Notes under the pieces: model-generated
Told to the model about the DNA's origin: nothing
Databases searched by the model: none
What the model saw: only the letters and a program-made list of their open reading frames with translations
In this document: in pieces, positions 41,712 to 49,689 of the stretch
Numbering within the stretch: position 1 is the stretch's first letter
Layout of the letters: every line of letters begins with the position of its first letter
Position numbers and translations under genes: made by a program
Source of the DNA: an uncultured Collinsella sp.
GTDB lineage: Bacteria > Actinomycetota > Coriobacteriia > Coriobacteriales > Coriobacteriaceae
DNA length: 63,556 bases
Reading direction: 5' to 3'
Assembly: GCA_900755005.1 (NCBI GenBank)
Contig: CAAEEX010000093.1
Location: forward strand, 1-63,556

Positions 41712-42725
41712 ATGGCATATCCCGTATTTGACCTACACTGCGACACCGCTGACCGCATCGGCTGGGCCACGCTCGATCTCGACTTGCGCTTTACCGCCGG
41801 TACCGACGGTTATTTCCCCGGCGACGAAACGCATCCGCAAGATTTCGACCTCATCGAGGGCAACGCCTGCGCCATCTCGCTCGCAAAGATCGGCAACACG
41901 CCGTGGGCACAGTGCTTCGCCACGTTTGTCCCCGACGAGATTCCCACCGCCCACGCCGCGCGCTTCCAGGCGCAGATCATGGCGCATATGAGCGGCCAGG
42001 CAATGCTCAACCACGACCGCATGGTCAACGTACGCAGCGCGGCAGACATTCGCCCCGCGCTCAAGGACGGCAAGGTCGCTTGCATCCACACCATCGAAAA
42101 CGCCACGTTCTTTGCCGAGGACCCCGCGCTGATCGAGGTACTCAAGAGCCTGGGCGTGCTCATGTCATCACTCAGCTGGAATGCGCAGGGGCCGCTCGCG
42201 AGCGGCCACGACACCCACGCCGGCCTCACCGCCGCCGGCATCGAGGCCCTTACGCAGATGGAGCACGCCGGCATGGTGCTCGACGTCTCCCACCTCAACG
42301 ATGAGTGCTTTGACGAGGTTGTCGCCCACGCCACGCGCCCCTTCGTCGCCAGCCACTCCAACTCCCGCGCGGTTTGCGGCGTCAAGCGCAACCTCACCGA
42401 CGACCAGTTCCGCACCATTCGCGACATGGGCGGTATCGTCGGCCTCAACTACTGCAGCGAGTTCCTTTCCAACGACGCAACCGACGAGACCGCCGCAGAC
42501 GTCACCTTCGACCAGCTAGCGGCACATATCGAGCACTGGCTCGACCTGGGCGGCGAGGACGTCATCGCACTCGGTGGCGACTGGGACGGTGCCACGGTGC
42601 CCGCTTTCCTCTCCGATGCCAGCAAGATGCCCGAATTCCAGAACATGCTCTCCAAGCACTTTGGCAAGACCGTGATGCAAAAGCTCTGCAGCGATAATGC
42701 CCTTGCCTTCTTCGAGCGCTATTAA
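41712..42725 (+). CDS. Membrane-dipeptidase family (peptidase M19) metallopeptidase
   Basis: A 337-residue zinc dipeptidase barrel. VFDLHCDTADRI holds the first metal motif, CIHTIENA follows, and LDVSHLNDECFDEV and FVASHSNSRAVC supply the later histidines. The ALGGDWDGATV segment carries the aspartate. It probably splits dipeptides in the cytoplasm, as no signal peptide is seen. The ATG at 41712 follows GGAGGAACC. It is monocistronic. Confidence 0.9.
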   Translation: MAYPVFDLHCDTADRIGWATLDLDLRFTAGTDGYFPGDETHPQDFDLIEGNACAISLAKIGNTPWAQCFATFVPDEIPTAHAARFQAQIMAHMSGQAMLNHDRMVNVRSAADIRPALKDGKVACIHTIENATFFAEDPALIEVLKSLGVLMSSLSWNAQGPLASGHDTHAGLTAAGIEALTQMEHAGMVLDVSHLNDECFDEVVAHATRPFVASHSNSRAVCGVKRNLTDDQFRTIRDMGGIVGLNYCSEFLSNDATDETAADVTFDQLAAHIEHWLDLGGEDVIALGGDWDGATVPAFLSDASKMPEFQNMLSKHFGKTVMQKLCSDNALAFFERY

Positions 42726-42800
42726 TTTCGCATCCCTTGAGCGGGTCGGCATGCCGAGCAATCGACATGCCGACCCGCCCCCCAATCTGAAGGATAACTT

Positions 42801-43577
42801 TTGACGCAGCAATTCACGATTTCCGTACCCCGACCGGATGGGATGCCCATCCCCGTCGTCGTTACCAAAAAGTGCGTCAAGAACTTCAACCTACGCGTCA
42901 CTTCGAGCGGTGAGGTCCACGCCAGCGCACCGCTCGGCGCCACCCGCGAGCGTATCGAAGCGTTTGTGAAGCGCAACAGCGCCTGGATTATCAGTCGACT
43001 TGCCCAGCGCGAGCAGCGTCAGGCGACGGCACGAGAGCCGCTCAGCCCCTCGTCCATCATTGCACTTTGGGGCAAGCCCATCACGGTACAGGATGCACTC
43101 GATCACAACTTTGCATCACCCGCACCGCGACCCAAACAGGCCACCTTCGCAAGTTTTATGGGTACCGATGAATCGGACGAAGGCCCACAGGCCAAGCGGC
43201 ACGCAATCCTCGACGGCCTAACGTCCGATGAGCTCCAAGCCCGTATCGACCAGCTCTATGCAACCGAGGTCACCACGGCGCTGTACGATATGGTGCACGC
43301 GTACGAAATCGCAATGGGCGTCACCGTGGCCCGCGTCTCCGTGCGCAGCATGAAAACGCGCTGGGGATCATGCACGCCCAAGACCGGCGCCATTCGCATC
43401 GCACGCGAACTTGCCGCCTATCCCATCGAATGCCTCGACATGGTTGTCGCCCACGAGCTCGTCCACTTGCTCGAGCCAAGCCACAATCAGCGATTCCACG
43501 CCCTGCTCGACACGTACTGTCCCAACAATAAAGCTCTGTCGCAGCGGCTCAAGCAGCCACCCCTCAACAAGCTCTAG
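42801..43577 (+). CDS. YgjP-like metal-dependent hydrolase (WLM/DUF45)
   Basis: A 258-residue putative zinc metallopeptidase. The active-site motif VVAHELVHLLEPSHNQRF (HExxH with a later histidine) lies near residue 215, and the preceding RVSVRSMKTRWGSCT is the DUF45 hallmark. The N-terminal beta region has NFNLRVTSSGEVHASAPLGA. The start is TTG at 42801 with AAGGATAACTT upstream. Substrates of the family are unknown. Confidence 0.85.
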   Translation: MTQQFTISVPRPDGMPIPVVVTKKCVKNFNLRVTSSGEVHASAPLGATRERIEAFVKRNSAWIISRLAQREQRQATAREPLSPSSIIALWGKPITVQDALDHNFASPAPRPKQATFASFMGTDESDEGPQAKRHAILDGLTSDELQARIDQLYATEVTTALYDMVHAYEIAMGVTVARVSVRSMKTRWGSCTPKTGAIRIARELAAYPIECLDMVVAHELVHLLEPSHNQRFHALLDTYCPNNKALSQRLKQPPLNKL

Positions 43578-43583
43578 CGTCGA

Positions 43584-44069
43584 CTAGCGCACGCGCTCGA
43601 TCTCGACGCCGCAGCTTGCCAGAGGCAGGCCAACAGGAGCCCACGGCTTATCGAGCTTTATGCGCACACCAAGCAGCGAGGGATAACGGCGCAGCAGCAT
43701 CTGGGCTGTCCCCTCGGCTGCCGCCTCGATGAGCTTAAACGTATGCTCGCGCAGATAGCCATCGACATCGTGGCACACCGAGCCGTAGTCAATCGAGGCA
43801 TCCAGGTTATCGTGCTCCCCCGCCGCGCGCAGGTCGGCATAGAGCACCAGAGAAACGATGAACTTCTGACCCAGCGCATTCTCCTCGGGATACACGCCAT
43901 GGTTGGCAAAAACCTCAAGGCCGTCAATGACAATGCGATCGGCATGGCGCAGATCGTCATAGCTCACGTGGGGCACCGCCGTTGCGGTGGATATTTCGCC
44001 CCTTCCACGGCGGGCGAGCTCGGCGCCTTCAGTCTTGGTTGCATTCTCGGGCAGTTTCTTGTTACTCAT
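43584..44069 (-). CDS. folB: Dihydroneopterin aldolase (FolB)
   Basis: A 161-residue folate enzyme that makes 6-hydroxymethyl-dihydropterin. IVIDGLEVFANHGVYPEEN carries the catalytic region, IDYGSVCHDV follows, and LDKPWAPVG is near the end. The N-terminal 40 residues are an extension beyond the usual 120-residue core. It is the last of a folE-HD-folB unit, with GGAGACGATCGCG upstream of the ATG. No folK or folP is in the window. Confidence 0.88.
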   Translation of the reverse strand: MSNKKLPENATKTEGAELARRGRGEISTATAVPHVSYDDLRHADRIVIDGLEVFANHGVYPEENALGQKFIVSLVLYADLRAAGEHDNLDASIDYGSVCHDVDGYLREHTFKLIEAAAEGTAQMLLRRYPSLLGVRIKLDKPWAPVGLPLASCGVEIERVR

Positions 44070-44112
44070 CGCGATCGTCTCCTTCGTTTAGAACCCCGAC
44101 CGCGCAAACTAA

Positions 44113-44694
44113 CTACACGCGAATCGACAGGTTCTTTTTATCATCGCTCCAGTTGCAAGCATTGCGCGCGGGGCATGCAAAGCAGGCGCGCGACGCTTTG
44201 TCGGCTGCATAGAGCAGACGCTCGAGCGGTTGGCTGTTCACGCGCAGCTTTCGATGGCCCAGAATGGCCGTCTTAATGGCCGCGGCATCGGCCGGCTCAA
44301 ACGCCACGTCATCGGGCATACCGCCGAGAATCGCATCAGCGACGCGTTCGCTTGCAACATCATGGGATATACCCGATTCATACTGTTCATCTTTGCCGAT
44401 ATCGTGAAGAAGTGCCGTGGCGTAGATGACCTCGCGGTCAAATTCGAGCTGTTCCTCGAGATTCTTGATCCACATAATGCGAGCGACATCGAGCAGATGG
44501 TCAATACCGTGGCGGCAGAAGATGCGCCCCGATTCCAACTGTGCAATGTTGCCCAGGTGCCGCCGGAACAGCCCGTTGGCACAAATGTAATCAATGCGAG
44601 GCATGGCGCCAAAGGGGGTCAGGCCCGAAGCCATAAAGCCGCGACGCGACGTCCCCTCATCGGTCTTCGATGTAAAGTCGTTGACGACTCTCAT
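44113..44694 (-). CDS. HD-domain phosphohydrolase between folE and folB
   Basis: A 193-residue HD-superfamily protein. The metal motif is RHGIDHLLDVARIMW, with ALLHDIGKDEQYESGISH and a late KASRACFACPARNAC cysteine cluster that could bind a metal. It begins two bases after the folE stop codon and sits just before folB. Its position matches the step that removes phosphates from dihydroneopterin triphosphate, for which many bacteria lack a known enzyme. That role is an inference; a nucleotide or signalling phosphatase is the alternative. Confidence 0.8.
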   Translation of the reverse strand: MRVVNDFTSKTDEGTSRRGFMASGLTPFGAMPRIDYICANGLFRRHLGNIAQLESGRIFCRHGIDHLLDVARIMWIKNLEEQLEFDREVIYATALLHDIGKDEQYESGISHDVASERVADAILGGMPDDVAFEPADAAAIKTAILGHRKLRVNSQPLERLLYAADKASRACFACPARNACNWSDDKKNLSIRV

Positions 44695-44696
44695 GG

Positions 44697-45254
44697 TTAG
44701 CGGCCCAGCATCCTAAAGAAACGCTCCTCGAGCGCGGGATCGGTCTCAAAGACACCGCGGCGAGCGAGCGTCACGGTCTTGGTGCCGGGCTTTTGCACGC
44801 CACGCATCGTCATGCACATATGCTCAGCTTCCATGAGCACAATCGCTCCCTGGGGAGCGAGATAATCCATGAGGGCATCGGCAACCTGTGCGCACAGTTG
44901 CTCCTGCAGCTGAAGACGGCGGGCATAAACCTCAACCGTGCGGGCGAACTTGGAAAGCCCAGCCACCCGACCGTTAGGGATATAACCAATGGCGGCCTTG
45001 CCATAAAACGGCAGCAGATGATGTTCGCACAGCGAGTAGAACGTGATGTCGCGCTCGATAACCAAATCGTTCGAAGCGACGGCAAAGGTTTTGGACAGGT
45101 GTTCCTCGGCACTCTGGTCCATGCCGCCGGCGATCTCACCATACATACGGGCAACGCGCGCCGGGGTCTCCAGCAGGCCCTCACGAGTTGGGTCCTCGCC
45201 TATGCCCTCAAGCAACAGCTTAATGGCGGCCTCGACTTTTTCCTGATCGACCAT
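44697..45254 (-). CDS. folE: GTP cyclohydrolase I
   Basis: The 185-residue enzyme makes dihydroneopterin triphosphate from GTP, the first step of folate synthesis. FYSLCEHHLLPFYGKAAIGY holds the zinc cysteine and histidine; the second zinc cysteine is in EHMCMTMRGVQKPG. The length is normal for the bacterial form. It is the first gene of the folE-HD-folB unit and overlaps none of them. The ATG at 45254 follows GTGAGG. Confidence 0.95.
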   Translation of the reverse strand: MVDQEKVEAAIKLLLEGIGEDPTREGLLETPARVARMYGEIAGGMDQSAEEHLSKTFAVASNDLVIERDITFYSLCEHHLLPFYGKAAIGYIPNGRVAGLSKFARTVEVYARRLQLQEQLCAQVADALMDYLAPQGAIVLMEAEHMCMTMRGVQKPGTKTVTLARRGVFETDPALEERFFRMLGR

Positions 45255-45320
45255 CTGGGCCTCACTTTTCCGATTTCACGTTCGCGCTATGGTACCACGC
45301 CCTCCGGCATCGACCACAAG

Positions 45321-45902
45321 CTACATAGTATGGGTCGAATAGACCGGATCATCACGCCAAAGTTCAACCGCATCACAAAGCGCAACGCCCACGCGCTCAG
45401 CACGGGCGCGCGTGGCGTTCATATCGATCACGCGCTGGTTACTCGAGCCCCTAAAACGCAACGAGATATCATAAAGATCCTGAACAAACGGGCCATCCAC
45501 CAACATGTCGAGGCAGGCAAGGATACGGTCCGTCACCTCAGTATGGTGACGACCACCCGGCATAAGCTCCTCGAGCACGTCGCCGGTAAAACACCAAATG
45601 GTCTTTCCTGACCCCGCAGGATAAGCGGCACGAACACGCTCGACAAACTCAACAAGCCCCGCCTGGTTCTCGGGTTCCATGGGCTCTCCGCCCAGAATCG
45701 TCAGGCCGTCAATAAAGGGATGATCGAGGCTCTCGATAATCTTGTCCTCGACGGCACGATCAAAGGGCTCGCCCGCAGCAAAGTCCCACGCAACAGAGTT
45801 AAAGCAATTCTTGCACCCACGACGGCACCCGCTCACAAACAGAGAAGTACGAACGCCTTCCCCATCAGCAATGTCGAAATACTTAATGTTCGCGTAGTTC
45901 AT
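45321..45902 (-). CDS. nrdG: Anaerobic ribonucleotide reductase activating protein
   Basis: A 193-residue radical-SAM enzyme that generates the glycyl radical on NrdD. The iron-sulfur motif CRRGCKNCFN is near residue 27, and the GGEP motif is in LTILGGEPMEP. The ATG at 45902 follows GGGAG at 8 bases; the open frame from 46058 has no site. It lies downstream of nrdD, but a 427-base gap with a terminator and an inverted repeat separates them, so it probably has its own promoter or depends on readthrough. Confidence 0.93.
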   Translation of the reverse strand: MNYANIKYFDIADGEGVRTSLFVSGCRRGCKNCFNSVAWDFAAGEPFDRAVEDKIIESLDHPFIDGLTILGGEPMEPENQAGLVEFVERVRAAYPAGSGKTIWCFTGDVLEELMPGGRHHTEVTDRILACLDMLVDGPFVQDLYDISLRFRGSSNQRVIDMNATRARAERVGVALCDAVELWRDDPVYSTHTM

Positions 45903-46329
45903 AGGTAACTCTCCCGGGAGGCCGGGGCATATCATCCCGTCCTCAAACATTCTCGGCCTGCGGCCTGCGAAACTGCGGGCGGGACGATATGTCCCGGCCT
46001 CATGCAAAGGGTAACTCAATGAACGAAGCGAACATCGAGTATAGGGTTCGAGGTCCAATAAAAACTGGGTTGCGGCTCAACCGCCATCGCAAGTAAATCG
46101 CAGCTGCAGCTCGAATTATTTCCGCTAAGAACTTCGAGGAGTGAGCAGACCGCGCGCTGCATCTCAGCTACGTCAACTTGGCTGAGCCGAGAGGGCCGCT
46201 TGGGCTTTTGCTCGATATGAGTTCCGCACGCAAAGAAGGCCACTTAATGTGGCCTTCGTCTTGCGCAGGACTGTCCGAAATAGCGAGCAAATGCCCAAGC
46301 GGCCCTCTCGGTTCAGCCCCGGAGCGGTA
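45903..46329. repeat. Gap between nrdD and nrdG holding an inverted partial copy of the nrdD end
   Basis: The plus-strand left arm (about 46132-46217) resembles the reverse complement of the nrdD 3' end (about 46283-46360). An 18-base segment ending GCTGCATCTC and a 35-base segment beginning GGCTGA agree almost completely, with two unmatched stretches between. In the centre GAAGGCCAC and GTGGCCTTC (46235-46257) form a terminator for nrdD. The rest of the gap shows no gene. Confidence 0.6.
46235..46257 (-). terminator. Rho-independent terminator of nrdD
   Basis: GAAGGCCAC, loop TTAAT, GTGGCCTTC; on the minus strand the stem is followed by TTTG. It is nested inside a larger palindrome. Confidence 0.75.
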
Positions 46330-48552
46330 TTAGAGATGCAGCACGCGGTCGCGGATCTCCTCGGTTCGACCCTGGTTCCAGAACTGGGTACCGATGTAGC
46401 CGCACGTGCGACGGGCGACATTCATCTTCTCCTGGTCACGATTGCCGCAGTTGGGGCACTCCCACACCAGCTTGCCGTCATCCTCGACAATCTTAATCTC
46501 GCCATCGTAGCCGCACACCTGGCAATAATCGCTCTTGGTGTTGAGCTCGGCGTACATGATGTTGTCGTAGATGTACTGCATCACGCGAATGACAGCCTTG
46601 AGGTTGTCCTGCATGTTGGGAACCTCGACATAGGAGATAGCACCGCCCGGCGAAAGCTGCTGGAACATGCCCTCGAACTTGAGCTTGTCGAATGCGTCAA
46701 TCTCCTCGGACACATGAACGTGGTAGCTGTTAGTAATGTAGCCCTTGTCCGTCACGCCCGGGATGATGCCAAAACGGCGCTGCAGGCACTTGGCGAACTT
46801 GTAGGTCGTCGACTCCAGCGGCGTGCCGTACAGCGAGAAGTCGATGTCGCTTTCGGCCTTCCACTCCGCGCACTTGTCGTTCATGCGCTGCATGACCGCC
46901 ATAGCGAACGGCGTGCCCTCCTTCTCGGTGTGGCTGTGGCCCGTCATGTACTTGACGCACTCATACAGGCCGGCATAGCCCAGGCTGATGGTGGAGTAAC
47001 CGCCCACGAGCAGCTTGTCGATCGTCTCGCCCTTCTTCAGGCGGGCAAGGGCACCGTACTGCCACAGAATCGGCGCGGCGTCTGAAAGCGTGCCCATCAG
47101 GCGCTCGTGACGGCACAGCAGGGCGCGGTGGCACAGCTCGAGGCGCTCGTCAAAGATCTTCCAGAACTTGTCCATGTCCTGATGCGAGCTCAGCGCGACG
47201 TCGGGCAGGTTGATGGTCACGACGCCCTGGTTAAAGCGGCCATAGTACTTGGGCTTGCTCGGGTCGTAGTTCAGCGCGTTGGCAACATTGTTAAAGCCGT
47301 TGCCCGAGCGGTCGGGCGTCAAGAAGCTGCGGCAGCCCATGCAGGTATAGCAGTCGCCGTTGCCCGCGGTCTCGCCCTTCGACAACTTGAGCTCGCGCAT
47401 CTTCTTCTCGGAGATGTAGTCGGGCACCATGCGCTTAGCGGTGCACTTGGCAGCCAACTGGGTGAGATAGAAGTACGGGGAGTCCTCGTGGACATTATCA
47501 TCCTCGAGCACATAGATAAGCTTGGGGAATGCCGGGGTAATCCACACGCCGGCCTCGTTCTTAACGCCCTCGTAGCGCTGGCGAAGCGTCTCTTCCACAA
47601 TCATAGCAAGATCATGCTTCTCCTGGGGAGAACGGGCCTCGTTAAGATACATAAAGACTGTCACGAACGGCGCTTGGCCGTTGGTGGTCATAAGGGTCAC
47701 AACCTGATACTGGATCGTCTGGACGCCACGACGAATCTCGTCACGCAGGCGGTCCTCAACGACCTCACGGACCTTCTCGGCAGACGCGGAAACGCCGAGC
47801 TCCTCGAGCTCACGCGCGACCTCGCCGCGGATCTTCTGACGGCTCACCTCAACAAAGGGGGCAAGATGGGTCAGCGAGATGGACTGTCCGCCGTACTGGG
47901 AAGATGCAACCTGGGCGATAATCTGCGTCGCGATGTTGCAGGCCGTCGAGAAGCTATGCGGCTTCTCAATCAGCGTGCCCGAGATAACGGTGCCGTTCTG
48001 GAGCATATCCTCCAGATTCACCAAGTCGCAGTTATGCATATGCTGGGCGAAATAGTCCGAATCGTGGAAGTGAATCAGACCCTCATTGTGGGCGTCCACG
48101 ATCTCTTGGGGCAGCAGCACGCGCTGGGTCAGGTCCTTGGAGATCTCGCCGGCCATGTAGTCGCGCTGAACGGAGTTGACGGTCGGGTTCTTGTTGGAGT
48201 TCTCCTGCTTGACCTCTTCGTTGTTGCACTCGATGAGCGACAGAATCTTGTCATCGGTCGTGTTCTTCTGGCGCTTCAGGCTCTGAACATAGCGATAGAT
48301 GATGTAGTGGCGAGCGACCTCATAGCAGTCGAGACGCATGATCTCGTCCTCGACCAGATCCTGGATCTCCTCGACCGAAACGGTATGGCCGGCATTCTCG
48401 CATGCCTCGGCGACGTTTTGAGCCGCGTAGATCACCTGGCGGTCGGTAAGGCGAGAGCCCTCCTCAACCTCCAAGTTTGCAGCACGGATGGCATTGACGA
48501 TCTTATCGATGTCAAAGACAACCTCGGTGCCGCTGCGCTTGATGATCTTCAT
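46330..48552 (-). CDS. nrdD: Anaerobic ribonucleoside-triphosphate reductase
   Basis: The 740-residue class III reductase makes deoxynucleotides without oxygen. An ATP-cone allosteric domain is at about residues 1-90 (IIKRSGTEVVFDIDKIVNAI). The catalytic barrel follows, with HFHDSDYFAQHMHN-type elements (here HFHDSDYFAQ), a C-terminal zinc site CQVCGYDG with CPNCGNRDQ, and RRTCGYIGTQFWNQGR with the radical glycine. The ATG at 48552 follows AAGAGG. The promoter at 48780-48809 has an NrdR box directly upstream. Confidence 0.95.
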   Translation of the reverse strand: MKIIKRSGTEVVFDIDKIVNAIRAANLEVEEGSRLTDRQVIYAAQNVAEACENAGHTVSVEEIQDLVEDEIMRLDCYEVARHYIIYRYVQSLKRQKNTTDDKILSLIECNNEEVKQENSNKNPTVNSVQRDYMAGEISKDLTQRVLLPQEIVDAHNEGLIHFHDSDYFAQHMHNCDLVNLEDMLQNGTVISGTLIEKPHSFSTACNIATQIIAQVASSQYGGQSISLTHLAPFVEVSRQKIRGEVARELEELGVSASAEKVREVVEDRLRDEIRRGVQTIQYQVVTLMTTNGQAPFVTVFMYLNEARSPQEKHDLAMIVEETLRQRYEGVKNEAGVWITPAFPKLIYVLEDDNVHEDSPYFYLTQLAAKCTAKRMVPDYISEKKMRELKLSKGETAGNGDCYTCMGCRSFLTPDRSGNGFNNVANALNYDPSKPKYYGRFNQGVVTINLPDVALSSHQDMDKFWKIFDERLELCHRALLCRHERLMGTLSDAAPILWQYGALARLKKGETIDKLLVGGYSTISLGYAGLYECVKYMTGHSHTEKEGTPFAMAVMQRMNDKCAEWKAESDIDFSLYGTPLESTTYKFAKCLQRRFGIIPGVTDKGYITNSYHVHVSEEIDAFDKLKFEGMFQQLSPGGAISYVEVPNMQDNLKAVIRVMQYIYDNIMYAELNTKSDYCQVCGYDGEIKIVEDDGKLVWECPNCGNRDQEKMNVARRTCGYIGTQFWNQGRTEEIRDRVLHL

Positions 48553-48779
48553 CCTCTTGCCTCTTTCGCGTCGTAATCTCATTGCGCTTCAGAGCCAAAC
48601 GATGCCCGGCAGAGCTTGCCCCTGCCTTGCGGCGCCGTCGCGCAATCTGTGTTCTCGATAAACCATAAGTCCTCATGCGGACAATCCTTGCAGCCGATCA
48701 AGCGGCTCAAAGATCTATCCGAATGGGGCGAGTAAGGTCTTCGTTCTCTGTCCGCCATCTATCATACGACAAAGACGCA

Positions 48780-48809
48780 TCTATATCCTGTATTCTTTTT
48801 TTAGGTCAA
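48780..48809 (-). promoter_or_regulatory. nrdD promoter
   Basis: TTGACC (48804-48809) and TATAGA (48780-48785) on the minus strand, 18 bases apart. The NrdR box adjoins the -35 element. Confidence 0.6.
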
Positions 48810-48825
48810 ACACAACATATAGTGT
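48810..48825. promoter_or_regulatory. NrdR box
   Basis: ACACAACATATAGTGT differs from the NrdR consensus ACACWATATATWGTGT at one position. A second, weak box-like stretch (9 of 16) lies at 48776-48791. NrdR would repress nrdD when deoxy-ATP is plentiful. Confidence 0.75.
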
Positions 48826-49025
48826 TTCAGCAGGTCAAGGCAATTAGTCTATTTGCAGACGCATTAAAAATGAAGGGCTCTTGGCAGAGTGCTAAAACGT
48901 TATCAGCTCGACTACCTGCACGGCAGTTTTGAAACCCCCTCAACCGCGCCGCTGACAAATCCTACCAAAACCAAGCCGCTCACGCCAAAAGAATCCAAAA
49001 GATTATGCTTGACCAACATGTTGCG

Positions 49026-49107
49026 GTCGAATGCCGGCGGACGGAGCGACAGGACTGTAAACGCTCGGAAGACTACAGCCCCGGCGCCCCGTCCGCCGGC
49101 ATTCGAC
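49026..49107. repeat. 82-base palindromic element with perfect 19-bp arms
   Basis: GTCGAATGCCGGCGGACGG (49026-49044) is exactly complementary to 49089-49107, with a 44-base loop that has an inner CTGTA/TACAG pair. There is no U-run, so it is not a simple terminator, though it lies 13 bases after the stop of the membrane protein gene. It may be a mobile palindromic repeat or a structured RNA. Confidence 0.65.
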
Positions 49108-49120
49108 AGGCGAGGATCTA

Positions 49121-49588
49121 TTACTTCTCTTCGCGAACTATCATGCGGCCGAGAGCCGCTGTAAAGGGATCGAGCAGCACGCCGGCGATAACCACAAAGG
49201 CCCATCCCTTTGTGACGAGGCCGGCCCAACGCGCGAAGAACGTACGGCCTTCAATCGTTCCGAATCCTCCCTGGAAGGCAATCTCGCCAAAACCGATCAC
49301 CATAAAAAGGAGCGTGGCACCGATGACCGTACCGGCGATCTTGTGTGATGCACTCCCCTGCTCAAAAGCAAAAAAGTCCAGGCACATACCAACTGTTTTG
49401 CCAAACAGCGGGAGTGCGCTCAGAACCTCGGCGATCACCGTGGCCACGATGAGTTGTCCCCAAAAGCCCTTGGGGCCCGTCAGATCCAAGCCAGGCGCCC
49501 CTTCAATGATGGGGAGAAACGCGCAGAGCAATAGCGGGTTAAAGAAGCCGTTGAGAATACCGATAACGCGCCTGACAGGTAACTTCAT
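49121..49588 (-). CDS. Membrane protein of unknown family (155 aa)
   Basis: A 155-residue protein with about four hydrophobic helices (about residues 10-28, 45-62, 83-103, 125-145). No motif is recognised. It is the last gene of the acyl-metabolism cluster, 101 bases after the MFS gene. Its start (ATG at 49588) has only a weak AAAGGC upstream. It may assist transport or be unrelated. Codon use fits the neighbours. Confidence 0.6.
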   Translation of the reverse strand: MKLPVRRVIGILNGFFNPLLLCAFLPIIEGAPGLDLTGPKGFWGQLIVATVIAEVLSALPLFGKTVGMCLDFFAFEQGSASHKIAGTVIGATLLFMVIGFGEIAFQGGFGTIEGRTFFARWAGLVTKGWAFVVIAGVLLDPFTAALGRMIVREEK

Positions 49589-49689
49589 AGCCGTAAGCCT
49601 TTCAAAGTCATTGATAGACAGAGGGCCGCCGGCATATGTCGGCAGCCCCGTTAAAACTACAGGCGCGATACGGTAACTGCTAAAAGCAA

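Larger units (their letters stand above)
48553..49120. other. Long intergenic region upstream of nrdD
   Basis: The region holds the nrdD leader, promoter and NrdR box on the left and a large hairpin (49026-49107) on the right. The stretch 48830-49025 shows no gene with a ribosome-binding site. A 105-codon open frame on the minus strand spans the hairpin and is not accepted. Confidence 0.6.

Noticed and set aside
47107..48576. 489-codon open frame on the plus strand
   Set aside because: Antisense to nrdD, no start signal and no recognisable domain.
48912..49229. 105-codon open frame on the minus strand
   Set aside because: It overlaps the end of the membrane protein gene and runs through the 49026-49107 palindrome. 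It has no ribosome-binding site, so the palindrome is the likelier explanation.
49005..49676. 223-codon open frame on the plus strand
   Set aside because: Antisense to the 155-residue membrane protein and starting inside the palindrome region.
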